This document shows, one piece after another, positions 43,980 to 51,947 of a stretch of DNA of 64,000 nt; within the stretch, counting starts at the first letter, position 1, and the number at the start of each line of letters is the position of its first letter. This DNA is from Methanomassiliicoccales archaeon (GTDB taxonomy: Archaea; Thermoplasmatota; Thermoplasmata; Methanomassiliicoccales; JAAEEP01): NCBI GenBank assembly GCA_013415695.1, contig JAAEEP010000009.1, forward strand, positions 1-64,000. The letters run 5' to 3'. Under the pieces are notes generated by a model that made no database searches, was not told the DNA's origin, and saw only the letters and a program-made list of their open reading frames with translations. Made by a program: the position numbers and the translations under genes.

Positions 43980-44570
43980 TTTCAAGGCAATCGCAATCAT
44001 CGGAAGGGGATCGTCCATCTATTGGATCTGTACCTCTTGGAGATCTCTCGGATCCCTCTTCAATGCAGGGACTTGAGTTCTAATGAAAGGAATAGTATAT
44101 CGGATAAGTTGCGAGAATTTCCAATTCTTATGAGCAGAAGGGAGAGGAACACAAAGAGATTCCATTCGTGTCATGCTTGGACTATGGTCCTTCAACAATG
44201 CCTTGAGAACCGTTGAATTCGATGTGAATCATTACCTCGACCAGCTGTCGTTTTGAACCTATTTTATACGATATCGATCGCTGGTTTAACCATTGATGAA
44301 TGCCTAGAATAGGTTCATACAATAAGGCTTGATAAGTGAGAATGCGCAACTTAATGAGCGTGCATCTAGGAATGCTCCCCCTGCCCCGTCCCCTTAATGA
44401 ATGTAGAAATATCCATTCTCAATACTTTGCTTCTAGGGGGCAAGGAACCCCGTCACTATCTCTGCTATGATGTTACAGTTGTCTATTCCTCTGGGGGCAA
44501 TATCAATCCGGATAGGGGGACCAAAATGGTTTTTATTGCATATCACTTACATGGAAAGGGTGAATCACCT
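43980..44570. other. Gene-free region between PRC-barrel paralogues
   Basis: A 591-bp stretch without a convincing gene; the longest plus-strand frame (44022-44216) starts with TTG and has no recognisable content. It holds a 9-bp inverted repeat (GAACCTATT at 44255-44263, AATAGGTTC at 44308-44316) with a 44-bp spacer. The TTTTTATTG box at 44530-44538 is the likely promoter of the gene at 44571. Confidence 0.5.
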
Positions 44571-44837
44571 ATGGAGTTGGGGTGTACAGAGGAGAAAGAG
44601 GTCGTCACCAAGGACGGACGTAAAATAGGAATACTGGTGGGGGCAAAGGTAGATACAGATGACTGGACCGTTCATTCGATTTTGATCGAGGTCACGAAGG
44701 AAATGGTGCTGGAACTAGGACTCAAGAAATCAATGCTGAAAAGTCCCAAGACCTCGATAAGTACAAGCCATGTTAGCCTGGCTGGGGACATCATACAGCT
44801 GAATGTCACTTTGAACGAGCTGAAGGATCACGTGTGA
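44571..44837 (+). CDS. Single PRC-barrel protein (paralogue B)
   Basis: An 88-residue PRC-barrel paralogue of the gene at 43707: V-V-T-K-D-G-R-K-I-G-I-L-V-G-A, L-E-L-G-L-K-K-S-M-L-K-S, and V-S-L-A-G-D-I-I-Q-L-N-V ending L-N-E-L-K-D-H-V. About half the positions agree by eye. ATG 44571 is taken as start because the long upstream extension of the frame (to 44397) is promoter-like sequence. Function as for paralogue A: an adaptor of unknown partner. Confidence 0.75.
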   Translation: MELGCTEEKEVVTKDGRKIGILVGAKVDTDDWTVHSILIEVTKEMVLELGLKKSMLKSPKTSISTSHVSLAGDIIQLNVTLNELKDHV

Positions 44838-44861
44838 GAGAATCTGGGAATAGATAATCGC

Positions 44862-45920
44862 TCAAGAGCCTATCCACAAGATCTCCTTGATTCTGTCGCC
44901 AGCCATCTCGATTATCATTTCCACCAGTTCAGTCGCGGTGCTCCTCATCTTTGCGTGAACATCATCTCCAAAGAATCTGTCCCTTACTTCCTTTCCTAGA
45001 AAATCATCGTTTCCAGGATGGAGTTTTAGGATCACGGATCCAGAAGAAAAGACCTCCTCGCCACAAATTCCATCCTCATCTCCATCGGTTATCCCAATGA
45101 TCGACATTCCCTTCCTGTATAGGAGTGCGCCTGCAATGCGTGTCGTATCGTCCCCTACGGTTATTGCGAGCGAGGCGTCTTCGGTTTCAAAGAATGAGTC
45201 TTCAGCACAGTGATCTATGAGCATGATCTTCCCGTTACTCCTTTTATCAACCGACCTGGGAACGGCCTTTGTCCTCCTGATATGGCCCGTCCTTATCATC
45301 GCATCGTGAAGATCGAATGGCAACACCTTCCTAAGACCGTCTTCCTTCACCTCAACTCCCTCGAAGATCGGGAAACCATCATCGATTCTAATAGTGATGC
45401 TCTCATCAAGGGCCTTTCCGATGACATTCCCATTTATCCATATGTTCTCTCCAGGAATGACCCCGTGAAGAGCCCTGCTCATGTAATGTGATCGATCCGA
45501 GGTCAAACTCTCAACTTCCAGATTCAGCCTGGGGGAGATTTCCCTTGCTATGGGGTCCGCTTTCTGATTAAGTGGCAAGATGAAATCAATATCCAACTGG
45601 ATTGCGGGGTGCTCGAGCTCATGTGACAACCTCTCCATGAGGATGCTGCCAAAGGCTATGCCGCTCTCCCTGGTCTTCGCATGATTCAGCAAAACTATGA
45701 CATCACAGGATCTATCCATTCGGACCATTGCCTCGGAGACCTTCTCCCTCCTCGAGATGTCAATGACATTCTCCAAGCAAGCGTCCATCACCGCAATCGC
45801 ACCCATAACTCCCCCGATACAGACCTCACAGTACCCCATTTCGCTCAGGAACCGGATCAGATGCTCGGCCCTGCCAGTGTCAATCACCTCAGGACCGTGA
45901 ATGATGATGCCCAACCGCAT
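44862..45920 (-). CDS. DUF2117 archaeal protein
   Basis: A 352-residue protein of the archaeal DUF2117 family. It opens I-I-H-G-P-E-V-I-D-T-G, then G-G-V-M-G-A-I-A-V-M-D-A, the family hallmarks. A P-loop-like nucleotide or metal site is not evident. The central part has D-D-G-F-P and V-G-D-D-T-T-R-I-A-G-A-L-L-Y-R. The family is conserved in methanogens and related euryarchaea but has no known function. It lies 49 bp downstream of the S2P-type protease on the same strand. Confidence 0.75.
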   Translation of the reverse strand: MRLGIIIHGPEVIDTGRAEHLIRFLSEMGYCEVCIGGVMGAIAVMDACLENVIDISRREKVSEAMVRMDRSCDVIVLLNHAKTRESGIAFGSILMERLSHELEHPAIQLDIDFILPLNQKADPIAREISPRLNLEVESLTSDRSHYMSRALHGVIPGENIWINGNVIGKALDESITIRIDDGFPIFEGVEVKEDGLRKVLPFDLHDAMIRTGHIRRTKAVPRSVDKRSNGKIMLIDHCAEDSFFETEDASLAITVGDDTTRIAGALLYRKGMSIIGITDGDEDGICGEEVFSSGSVILKLHPGNDDFLGKEVRDRFFGDDVHAKMRSTATELVEMIIEMAGDRIKEILWIGS

Positions 45921-45969
45921 GAATGCTCAATACGCAAAGGGTAATTGAGTATTAAAAATTGATACATTC

Positions 45970-47118
45970 TTATTCGCCAAGGTTCTTCGGCCGGAAAGTG
46001 TCACCCGTCATGGAGAGTATCTCCATGGCCTTCACCAGGTCGGTCCTGGTCACTATGCCAACCATCTCTCCTTCTTCCATCACTATTAGTCTACCGATCC
46101 CCTTGGAGGAGACCAATCTGACAGCGTCCATGACCTCGGTCTCCGGTGAGACAGATACGATCTCACGTGACATTATCTCCTTCACCTGGATCATCCATTG
46201 CTGTTCCTTGGAGACTCGGGAGGCGTCCTGGAGGGTCACGACCCCTACCACCCTGTCCCTGTCAAGAACTGGATAACCCATGTGCTTCTCGGTCAACATC
46301 CTGTCCAGCAGTTCGCGAACTGTGTCCTCAGGAGAGACTGAGGAAACCTCTGAGGTCATCAGCTCCTTGACCCTGACGCCTTGGAAGGCCTCCGAGAGCT
46401 TGGTCCCCCGTTCCTCCTCTCCTGCCCCAAAGTAGATGAAGATCGCTAGAAGCACCAGCCAGAAATTGAGTATCAGTATCCCAAAGAATCCCATCCCAAT
46501 GGCTATTGCCTTGCCCAACGTGGCAGCGGTCTGGGTAGCCTTCATGAAGCTCATCCTTCTTGCAAGAAGGGCCCGGACAATCCTTCCTCCGTCCATGGGA
46601 AAGGCTGGAAGAAGGTTGAACGCGCCGAGGAACAGGTTGTAGAAGCCTATTAGGCCCACCATGATGGCCGGAATCTCTATCTCAAACCCTTCTCCGAGAC
46701 CGTATATCAGAAAGGACAGAGGAATGAACGCTGCACCCAAGACCATGCTTGAGGCGGGCCCCACGAACGCCATGAACGCCTCACCCGGCGCCTTGGATGG
46801 TACCTTCTCTATCTGCGAGACTCCACCGAAAATGAACAGGGTGATGCTCGATATCTCATAACCGTACTTAATGGCCACATAGGAATGGGCAAGTTCGTGC
46901 ACCAGTACGGAGAGGAAGAATAGAATCGCGGCAATGGTCCCAAGCATCAACTCGGTTGGAAGACCAAGACCCAATCCGCCAAAGCCAAGCCGAATTCCCA
47001 GTATCTCGTTGGAATACAATCCGAACACTGCAGCGAAAAGAGGCAGGATTAGCAGGAATGTCACGTGGATCCTGATGGGTATCCCGATTGCGCTGGCCAC
47101 CTTGAAAGATACTCTCAT
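45970..47118 (-). CDS. M50 site-2-type intramembrane protease with CBS pair
   Basis: A 382-residue membrane zinc protease. The active-site helix shows V-H-E-L-A-H (HExxH), and the third ligand is in P-A-F-P-M-D-G-G-R. About six helices occupy residues 10-245. A tandem CBS domain (about 260-380, with V-K-E-L-M-T and V-K-E-I-M-S starts) should sense adenine nucleotides. Such archaeal S2P enzymes cleave membrane regulators. ATG 47118 begins the typical G-I-P-I-R-I-H family start; the 59-codon extension upstream is rejected. The substrate is unknown. Confidence 0.87.
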   Translation of the reverse strand: MRVSFKVASAIGIPIRIHVTFLLILPLFAAVFGLYSNEILGIRLGFGGLGLGLPTELMLGTIAAILFFLSVLVHELAHSYVAIKYGYEISSITLFIFGGVSQIEKVPSKAPGEAFMAFVGPASSMVLGAAFIPLSFLIYGLGEGFEIEIPAIMVGLIGFYNLFLGAFNLLPAFPMDGGRIVRALLARRMSFMKATQTAATLGKAIAIGMGFFGILILNFWLVLLAIFIYFGAGEEERGTKLSEAFQGVRVKELMTSEVSSVSPEDTVRELLDRMLTEKHMGYPVLDRDRVVGVVTLQDASRVSKEQQWMIQVKEIMSREIVSVSPETEVMDAVRLVSSKGIGRLIVMEEGEMVGIVTRTDLVKAMEILSMTGDTFRPKNLGE

Positions 47119-47238
47119 CCCTAATAGATTTGTAGGCCGGAGGATAAGACTTTGTTGACTGATTTCACCACATTTCCATGTGGATTCACCAATTCTCATA
47201 TATTGGATGAGGAACATAATACAATTAGGGGCGTTAAC

Positions 47239-47646
47239 TTGACATCCCGGATTAAGGAAGAGCTCGATGAGGAGTACGAGCGCTTTGCCGACCATTCGAT
47301 CTGGGACAGGACCGAGATTATGGTCGAGGGAGATACTAGGTACTTCATCGCCTGGCTACATTCCACAGAGGGAATCGACGAGATGGTCTCAATCATGGGA
47401 AGATTGTGCGGAACCCTCAAGTGCTTACTCCAGGCCGCATCAGATTTTCAGAAAATTGGTCAGGAAAAGATGGGTAAACTCGAAGCATGGCTGGAAGCCA
47501 AGATAAGTATAGGGACCCGAAGCTCAGACGGTCGAGGTTGCTTCACACTGCGGCTTGACCCAGGGGGCATGCAGGGAGAGACGGTGACCACCTCCATAAT
47601 CTCACCCGAGGGGGATGAGGTGGGGGCCTGCGTCTTCGAGATCTGA
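47239..47646 (+). CDS. Hypothetical protein
   Basis: A 135-residue small soluble protein I do not recognise. The first 30 residues are acidic and helical (E-E-L-D-E-E-Y-E-R-F), followed by a predicted alpha/beta part ending with E-G-D-E-V-G-A-C-V-F-E. The start is uncertain. TTG 47239 has TTAGGGG upstream and a CATATATTGG box at 47198-47207; the longer frame from 47152 overlaps the divergent protease promoter. It abuts the cobalamin adenosyltransferase gene, stop codon against stop codon. Confidence 0.5.
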   Translation: MTSRIKEELDEEYERFADHSIWDRTEIMVEGDTRYFIAWLHSTEGIDEMVSIMGRLCGTLKCLLQAASDFQKIGQEKMGKLEAWLEAKISIGTRSSDGRGCFTLRLDPGGMQGETVTTSIISPEGDEVGACVFEI

Positions 47647-48189
47647 CTACTTGTCGATTCCTGGACGGGAAAGCACTCCCCTCTCATACGGGTGGCGGAC
47701 GCATTTCATCTCGGTGACATAATCGGCCAGTTCGTAGAACTCTTGTGGAGCATAGCGACCGGTGAGAACAACCTCTACATCCGCGTTTCTTGATCTTACG
47801 GCTTCCAATACATCATCGACCGAAACCAACCTCCACTTGACGGCGATGTTGATCTCATCCAGCACGACCAGCCCGTACTCCCCGGACCTCATTGCCTCGT
47901 TGGCTATCCTCAAACTCTCACTGGCCCTCTCGAAGTCCTCTGGTTTCGCCTCCTTCTCGAACACCAAGCAGGAGCGTGCCGTAGAAACTATCCTTAAGTT
48001 CTCCAATCGCTCGGCCGACCTGCATTCGCTGTAGAAGCCTGGTGTCTTCATGAACTGGACGATAAGGACTTTGAAGCCCTGTCCCATCGCGCGTAAAGCG
48101 AGACCCAAGGCGGCGGTCGTCTTCCCTTTCCCATCACCGGTGTACAAGTGCACCAGCCCCAGTCCCCTTTCCGCCTTTTCCCTCGTCAT
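47647..48189 (-). CDS. cobO: Cob(I)yrinic acid a,c-diamide adenosyltransferase
   Basis: A 180-residue ATP:corrinoid adenosyltransferase (CobO/BtuR/CobA type) making adenosylcobamides. The P-loop Y-T-G-D-G-K-G-K-T-T-A-A is near residue 17, with V-Q-F-M-K and V-V-L-D-E-I-N downstream. The name CobA is avoided because that symbol also means SUMT. GGGAGGG 6 nt before ATG 48189 decides the start over ATG 48204. No other cobamide gene is adjacent, so it may serve salvage as well as synthesis. Precorrin-2 from the operon at 55-61 kb is its distant precursor. Confidence 0.9.
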   Translation of the reverse strand: MTREKAERGLGLVHLYTGDGKGKTTAALGLALRAMGQGFKVLIVQFMKTPGFYSECRSAERLENLRIVSTARSCLVFEKEAKPEDFERASESLRIANEAMRSGEYGLVVLDEINIAVKWRLVSVDDVLEAVRSRNADVEVVLTGRYAPQEFYELADYVTEMKCVRHPYERGVLSRPGIDK

Positions 48190-48226
48190 TGCAGTCCCTC
48201 CCATACTCCTATCATGGTAACGTGGG

Positions 48227-49462
48227 CTATCTTCCGTGAACGGGTATTGCCTTGATGTTGCGTTGGGAGGCCACTAAACGAGCACGAATCGATGAGAGTG
48301 TTGTTGCCCCGATAAGCTCATCACGGGTCATCCTGAAAAGGTCGTCAGGGTCTAGGCAATCACACATCAGGAGGCCGCAGGCCACCACCTTGGTGGAAAA
48401 GGAGATGTCCGGCCTCATCCAGGTCCTCACGATAAGATCCTTGATCCCTGCCCCCAATCTAAGCTCTTCCCCCACACTCTCTGCCAGTATTTCATCATAC
48501 TTTCTAAGAGTTCTCAGATCGCCGGATTGTGATGCCATGGACGCAACCGTACCCGCGACCCTACCGCATGCGTAGGAGGGAATTATCCCCTCACCTACGA
48601 AGGCCAGAGTCTGCCCTGCTGAGTCACCAGCGAAAAGAATATTGCCCTTCCAAGGCCCGCCGGAGTATCCTGGAATGGGTGCCTCGCCCGACTTCACTTC
48701 CAGCACACCATTCATCTCGAAGTATCTAGACACAAGGGGATTGGTCTCTATCCAATCGCGGAGCACGGCACTTCTTCCCTTGACCTCTCCAACTATTCCC
48801 AATCCCACGTTTCCTCTTCTCCTCCCCTTTGGTATTATCCATCCATAACCTAGCCCGATCTCCGGCTCGAGGAATATCTGCATGCAGGGAGGCAAATCGG
48901 TCTTGGATACCATCTCGAACTCTATTCCGTTAGCGACCTCACCCTCGGGGTAGACTCTCCTCCCTGTGAGCTTTGAGATGGTGGAGTGGACACCGTCTGC
49001 AGCCACCACCACCTTTGGCTTGACCCAGATCCTCTCTCCCCTGTGGACTAGCTCGGCCTCCCTGACCACATCTCCATCCATCTCCAGCGAGAGAAGCCTG
49101 GTATCGGCCTGGACCACGGCTCCGCTAAGGACGGCTCTCTGGGCCAGGTGCTTGTCCAGTATCTTTCTCTCGACGGTCACGCTTGCCCAGTAGTCCTCGT
49201 GATTGTTGACCATCAACCGCCTGTCCAGCAGGAAACGGGTATAGGCCTGTCGTCCACAAACAGCGGACGAGGGCAGCGTTATTCCGCACATCTCAAGCAG
49301 GGATTTCCCTACAACCTCCCCGCACTGCACCGGCGTGCCTATCTCCTTCTTTCTGTCTATCACGAGGGTCTTGGCCCCAGCCTCTGCGGCACCTATCCCG
49401 GCACCGGAACCTGCTGGGCCCGCTCCCACAACGAGCACATCCCACTCTTCATCCAAGATCAA
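48227..49462 (-). CDS. Geranylgeranyl reductase family flavoprotein (paralogue 1)
   Basis: A 411-residue FAD-dependent reductase. The dinucleotide motif V-V-G-A-G-P-A-G-S-G is near residue 10, a conserved V-Q-C-G-E-V follows near residue 45, the substrate loop P-x-x-Y-x-W-I-x-P (G-Y-G-W-I-I-P) is present, and the second FAD motif is L-F-A-G-D-S-A-G-Q. Archaeal members saturate the isoprenoid chains of ether lipids. Its start directly follows the stop of paralogue 2. A menaquinone-chain reductase role is possible instead. Confidence 0.83.
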   Translation of the reverse strand: MILDEEWDVLVVGAGPAGSGAGIGAAEAGAKTLVIDRKKEIGTPVQCGEVVGKSLLEMCGITLPSSAVCGRQAYTRFLLDRRLMVNNHEDYWASVTVERKILDKHLAQRAVLSGAVVQADTRLLSLEMDGDVVREAELVHRGERIWVKPKVVVAADGVHSTISKLTGRRVYPEGEVANGIEFEMVSKTDLPPCMQIFLEPEIGLGYGWIIPKGRRRGNVGLGIVGEVKGRSAVLRDWIETNPLVSRYFEMNGVLEVKSGEAPIPGYSGGPWKGNILFAGDSAGQTLAFVGEGIIPSYACGRVAGTVASMASQSGDLRTLRKYDEILAESVGEELRLGAGIKDLIVRTWMRPDISFSTKVVACGLLMCDCLDPDDLFRMTRDELIGATTLSSIRARLVASQRNIKAIPVHGR

Positions 49463-50524
49463 TCACCATCCATATTCGCTCGTCAACCTGTAAGCCTTAT
49501 AGAGTTCCCTGTAGTTGGGCCGTGTAACGTATGCCCGTGCATATGGGAGCATACCATATCCCTTTCGGAAGGGCATGACCGAATCTGTCATCTTCTCATC
49601 CGTCATGCTCATCAGTTCCCTGTACGCCTCAAGGAATATTGGTGACGAAAACCTTGATGAGCGCCACCATCTCTCGTACGAGGTCAGGTCACCTCCAGAA
49701 ATGGCCTCCGCTGCCTGCCTGCCAGCGACCATTGCGATCCTGATACCTCCAAAGGTCAGTGGATTGGCCTGGGCCGCCGCATCACCGATCAAGCATGCGC
49801 GGCCTTGGACCACTTTAGAGAGGCCTCCCACTGGGATCCTCCTTGCATGGATCTCAATCGGATCAGAATCAATGTCATCGGTACCTGCGGGAAACCCTAC
49901 CTTCTTCATCTTTCCAAAGGGGAACTCCCACCTGTAGCCCCCTCCATACCTGGTCCCATATTGAAACCGAATTACATCTCCAGGCATCTCTTCCTCCAAT
50001 AGATACTGCCTGGCTGAGACCACGATAGGTGGACCCTCATCGAAGATATCCTTCCGCACTCTGGAGCATGCTCCATCGGCGCCTATGAGAAACGAGCAAC
50101 GCAATCCTCGCCCTGATTTCAACTCAAGATCAAAACCTTCCTTGAGAGGCACCACAACCTTGACGGAGTCGTTGAGGACCTCTCCGCCCTTGCCTTTGAA
50201 TTCCTGAATGAGATCCTCGAGAAACAATGACCGATCAATGATGTAACCGTCGGCCTTGGATGTGATATGAAGTCCATCTGGCCAGATCTCCTCTGCGAAT
50301 CTGATTCGGTTGAGTATCCTTCCTGGACGAATGGGATCTAGCTCCCTGAAAGCCCTGGAGGATATCGCCTCCCCGCACATCCGGTGGTAACGCGAGAACC
50401 GTTCGTCTTTCAACCTTTCAATGAGCAGGACATTCAGATCGGGTCGCAGTATCTTCATGAAGTAGGATGCGGCGCAGCCACCGGGACCCGCGCCCACCAC
50501 CACGACATCATGATCTTGATCCAA
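49463..50524 (-). CDS. Geranylgeranyl reductase family flavoprotein (paralogue 2)
   Basis: A 353-residue flavoprotein. V-V-G-A-G-P-G-G-C-A is near residue 10, with M-C-G-E-A-I-S near residue 50 (the CGE motif), Y-R-W-E-F-P-F-G-K as substrate loop and C-L-I-G-D-A-A-A-Q-A-N-P as second FAD motif. It is shorter than paralogue 1. The pair is adjacent with no spacer, so they may act in successive reduction of the same lipid chains. It overlaps the upstream membrane protein by 17 bp. Confidence 0.83.
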   Translation of the reverse strand: MDQDHDVVVVGAGPGGCAASYFMKILRPDLNVLLIERLKDERFSRYHRMCGEAISSRAFRELDPIRPGRILNRIRFAEEIWPDGLHITSKADGYIIDRSLFLEDLIQEFKGKGGEVLNDSVKVVVPLKEGFDLELKSGRGLRCSFLIGADGACSRVRKDIFDEGPPIVVSARQYLLEEEMPGDVIRFQYGTRYGGGYRWEFPFGKMKKVGFPAGTDDIDSDPIEIHARRIPVGGLSKVVQGRACLIGDAAAQANPLTFGGIRIAMVAGRQAAEAISGGDLTSYERWWRSSRFSSPIFLEAYRELMSMTDEKMTDSVMPFRKGYGMLPYARAYVTRPNYRELYKAYRLTSEYGW

Positions 50525-51173
50525 TACCGATACCTCCCTTGCTCAGGCTCTCGATGAATGAGTAGCCGAAGTCGAACCCTAAGAAGGCAAAGAAATACAG
50601 GTAGGACGAGAGTATCGATAGGGCACAGAGTAACAATATTGTCATCTTTAGCACAGGGCGCTGCCTCAGGATCCATCCAGCGGGCGTATCGCCTCTCTCC
50701 ACCCAATCGACATCGTTGATCTTCTCATCAATGAACGCTGCTCCGAACACGGCAATCATGCCCACAAGCATCTCCGGGGAGGGGGCGATCACCGCGGCAT
50801 ACAGGCCAATTCCTCCGGCTATCAGGAAACCGAGCTTGAAGGCTATGTTGTCGTACTTGGCCGCCACCATCAGTGCCAGAAGCAATCCGAGAAATATTGT
50901 GGCGCTGTCGACGTCCAAGAGTATCAGGGCTCCCATCCAGATACCGCCCGGGATAGCAAGTACGGTGGCGGATCTTCTGCTGAAAACATCTGTGTCGAAT
51001 GCCTGGTCGCCATACTTTATCAGCATCCCCAAGGATACGAAGGAGAACGCGATCACCAGCTGGTGGTTGAGATTCACCTCTCCCATCATATGAGCATATA
51101 CTCCTGCGCAAATGGTCACCAACACGGTCAAGAGGCCAAAGAACAGCGCCTCGCGTCTACCAGTTCTTCTCAT
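50508..51173 (-). CDS. Six-TM membrane protein heading the geranylgeranyl reductase operon
   Basis: A 221-residue membrane protein with about six helices (about 9-30, 37-53, 70-92, 95-117, 120-145, 175-200). It overlaps the reductase gene downstream by 17 bp, so it belongs to that operon. No catalytic motif is obvious; the loop A-F-I-D-E-K-I-N-D-V-D-W is charged. It may be a lipid-handling or anchoring partner, but the family is not recognised. Confidence 0.6.
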   Translation of the reverse strand: MRRTGRREALFFGLLTVLVTICAGVYAHMMGEVNLNHQLVIAFSFVSLGMLIKYGDQAFDTDVFSRRSATVLAIPGGIWMGALILLDVDSATIFLGLLLALMVAAKYDNIAFKLGFLIAGGIGLYAAVIAPSPEMLVGMIAVFGAAFIDEKINDVDWVERGDTPAGWILRQRPVLKMTILLLCALSILSSYLYFFAFLGFDFGYSFIESLSKGGIGIGSRS

Positions 51174-51296
51174 CAGAACCCTCGAGTACTGATCAACTCA
51201 GTCGCGAAAGGTCAACGCTGCAATGTGTCTTAGCATTTTTGCATATCCATTCGGATTTGTACTTGAAGCAAGTCCGAGATTAGTCAGAAGGAATTT

Positions 51297-51872
51297 TTAA
51301 TCGGCAAGCTTCTTCAAGACCCATGCCATGTTCTTTCCAAGGGTCCTCATCGTCTTCTCGGCTTCCTTGTCTTCCTCGATGTCGCCCCGATTGTTCCCGA
51401 CTCCAATGTTCCAGTAGTTGGAACCCACCACTATCATCTGGCCTATGAGGAAGAACAAGTTGATTTGATTGAAGGTGTTGAGGGCTCCTGCCCTTCTGTG
51501 GACTGCTACCGCGGCGCCCACCTTCCTCTTGAAAACATCGTCGTTTGCCTTGGCAAGCTTACCGACGCGATCGATGAAGGCCTTGGTCTGAGCGGTGACA
51601 CCGCCGAAGTATACCGGCGATCCTATCAAGATCCCGTCCGCGGCCTTCATCTTATCAAACCACTCATTGATCTTGTCGGTCTCGATCAGACAGCGACCAT
51701 CGGTGTTCTGGAGGCATGTCTGACAGACCTGACAAGGATCGATGACCTCCAGGCCCATGTCGATCATTTCAGTCTCTATCCCCTCCGCACGGAGCTCATC
51801 GAGTGCGTACTCGAGGGCCCTTCCTGTGTTACCGGCTATCCGAGGGCTCCCATTGAATGCTATGACCTTCAT
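51297..51872 (-). CDS. NADPH-dependent FMN reductase (iron-sulfur flavoprotein-like)
   Basis: A 191-residue flavodoxin-like oxidoreductase. The FMN phosphate loop is F-N-G-S-P-R-x-x-G-N-T near residue 6. C-Q-V-C-Q-T-C at about 48-54, followed by another Cys in G-R-C-L, forms the compact Cys motif of iron-sulfur flavoproteins. G-S-P-V-Y-F-G-G-V-T is the family hallmark. It should pass electrons between ferredoxin or NAD(P)H and an unknown acceptor. Confidence 0.87.
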   Translation of the reverse strand: MKVIAFNGSPRIAGNTGRALEYALDELRAEGIETEMIDMGLEVIDPCQVCQTCLQNTDGRCLIETDKINEWFDKMKAADGILIGSPVYFGGVTAQTKAFIDRVGKLAKANDDVFKRKVGAAVAVHRRAGALNTFNQINLFFLIGQMIVVGSNYWNIGVGNNRGDIEEDKEAEKTMRTLGKNMAWVLKKLAD

Positions 51873-51947
51873 CTATCTCGAGCTCTCGAATGCAATTCCA
51901 CAATAATTAGATTCCCTCGTTAACAGTACTCTAGTTCCAGGTGTCCC

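Noticed and set aside
44022-44216. 64-codon plus frame between PRC paralogues
   Set aside because: TTG start without ribosome site, no recognisable sequence, typical chance frame.
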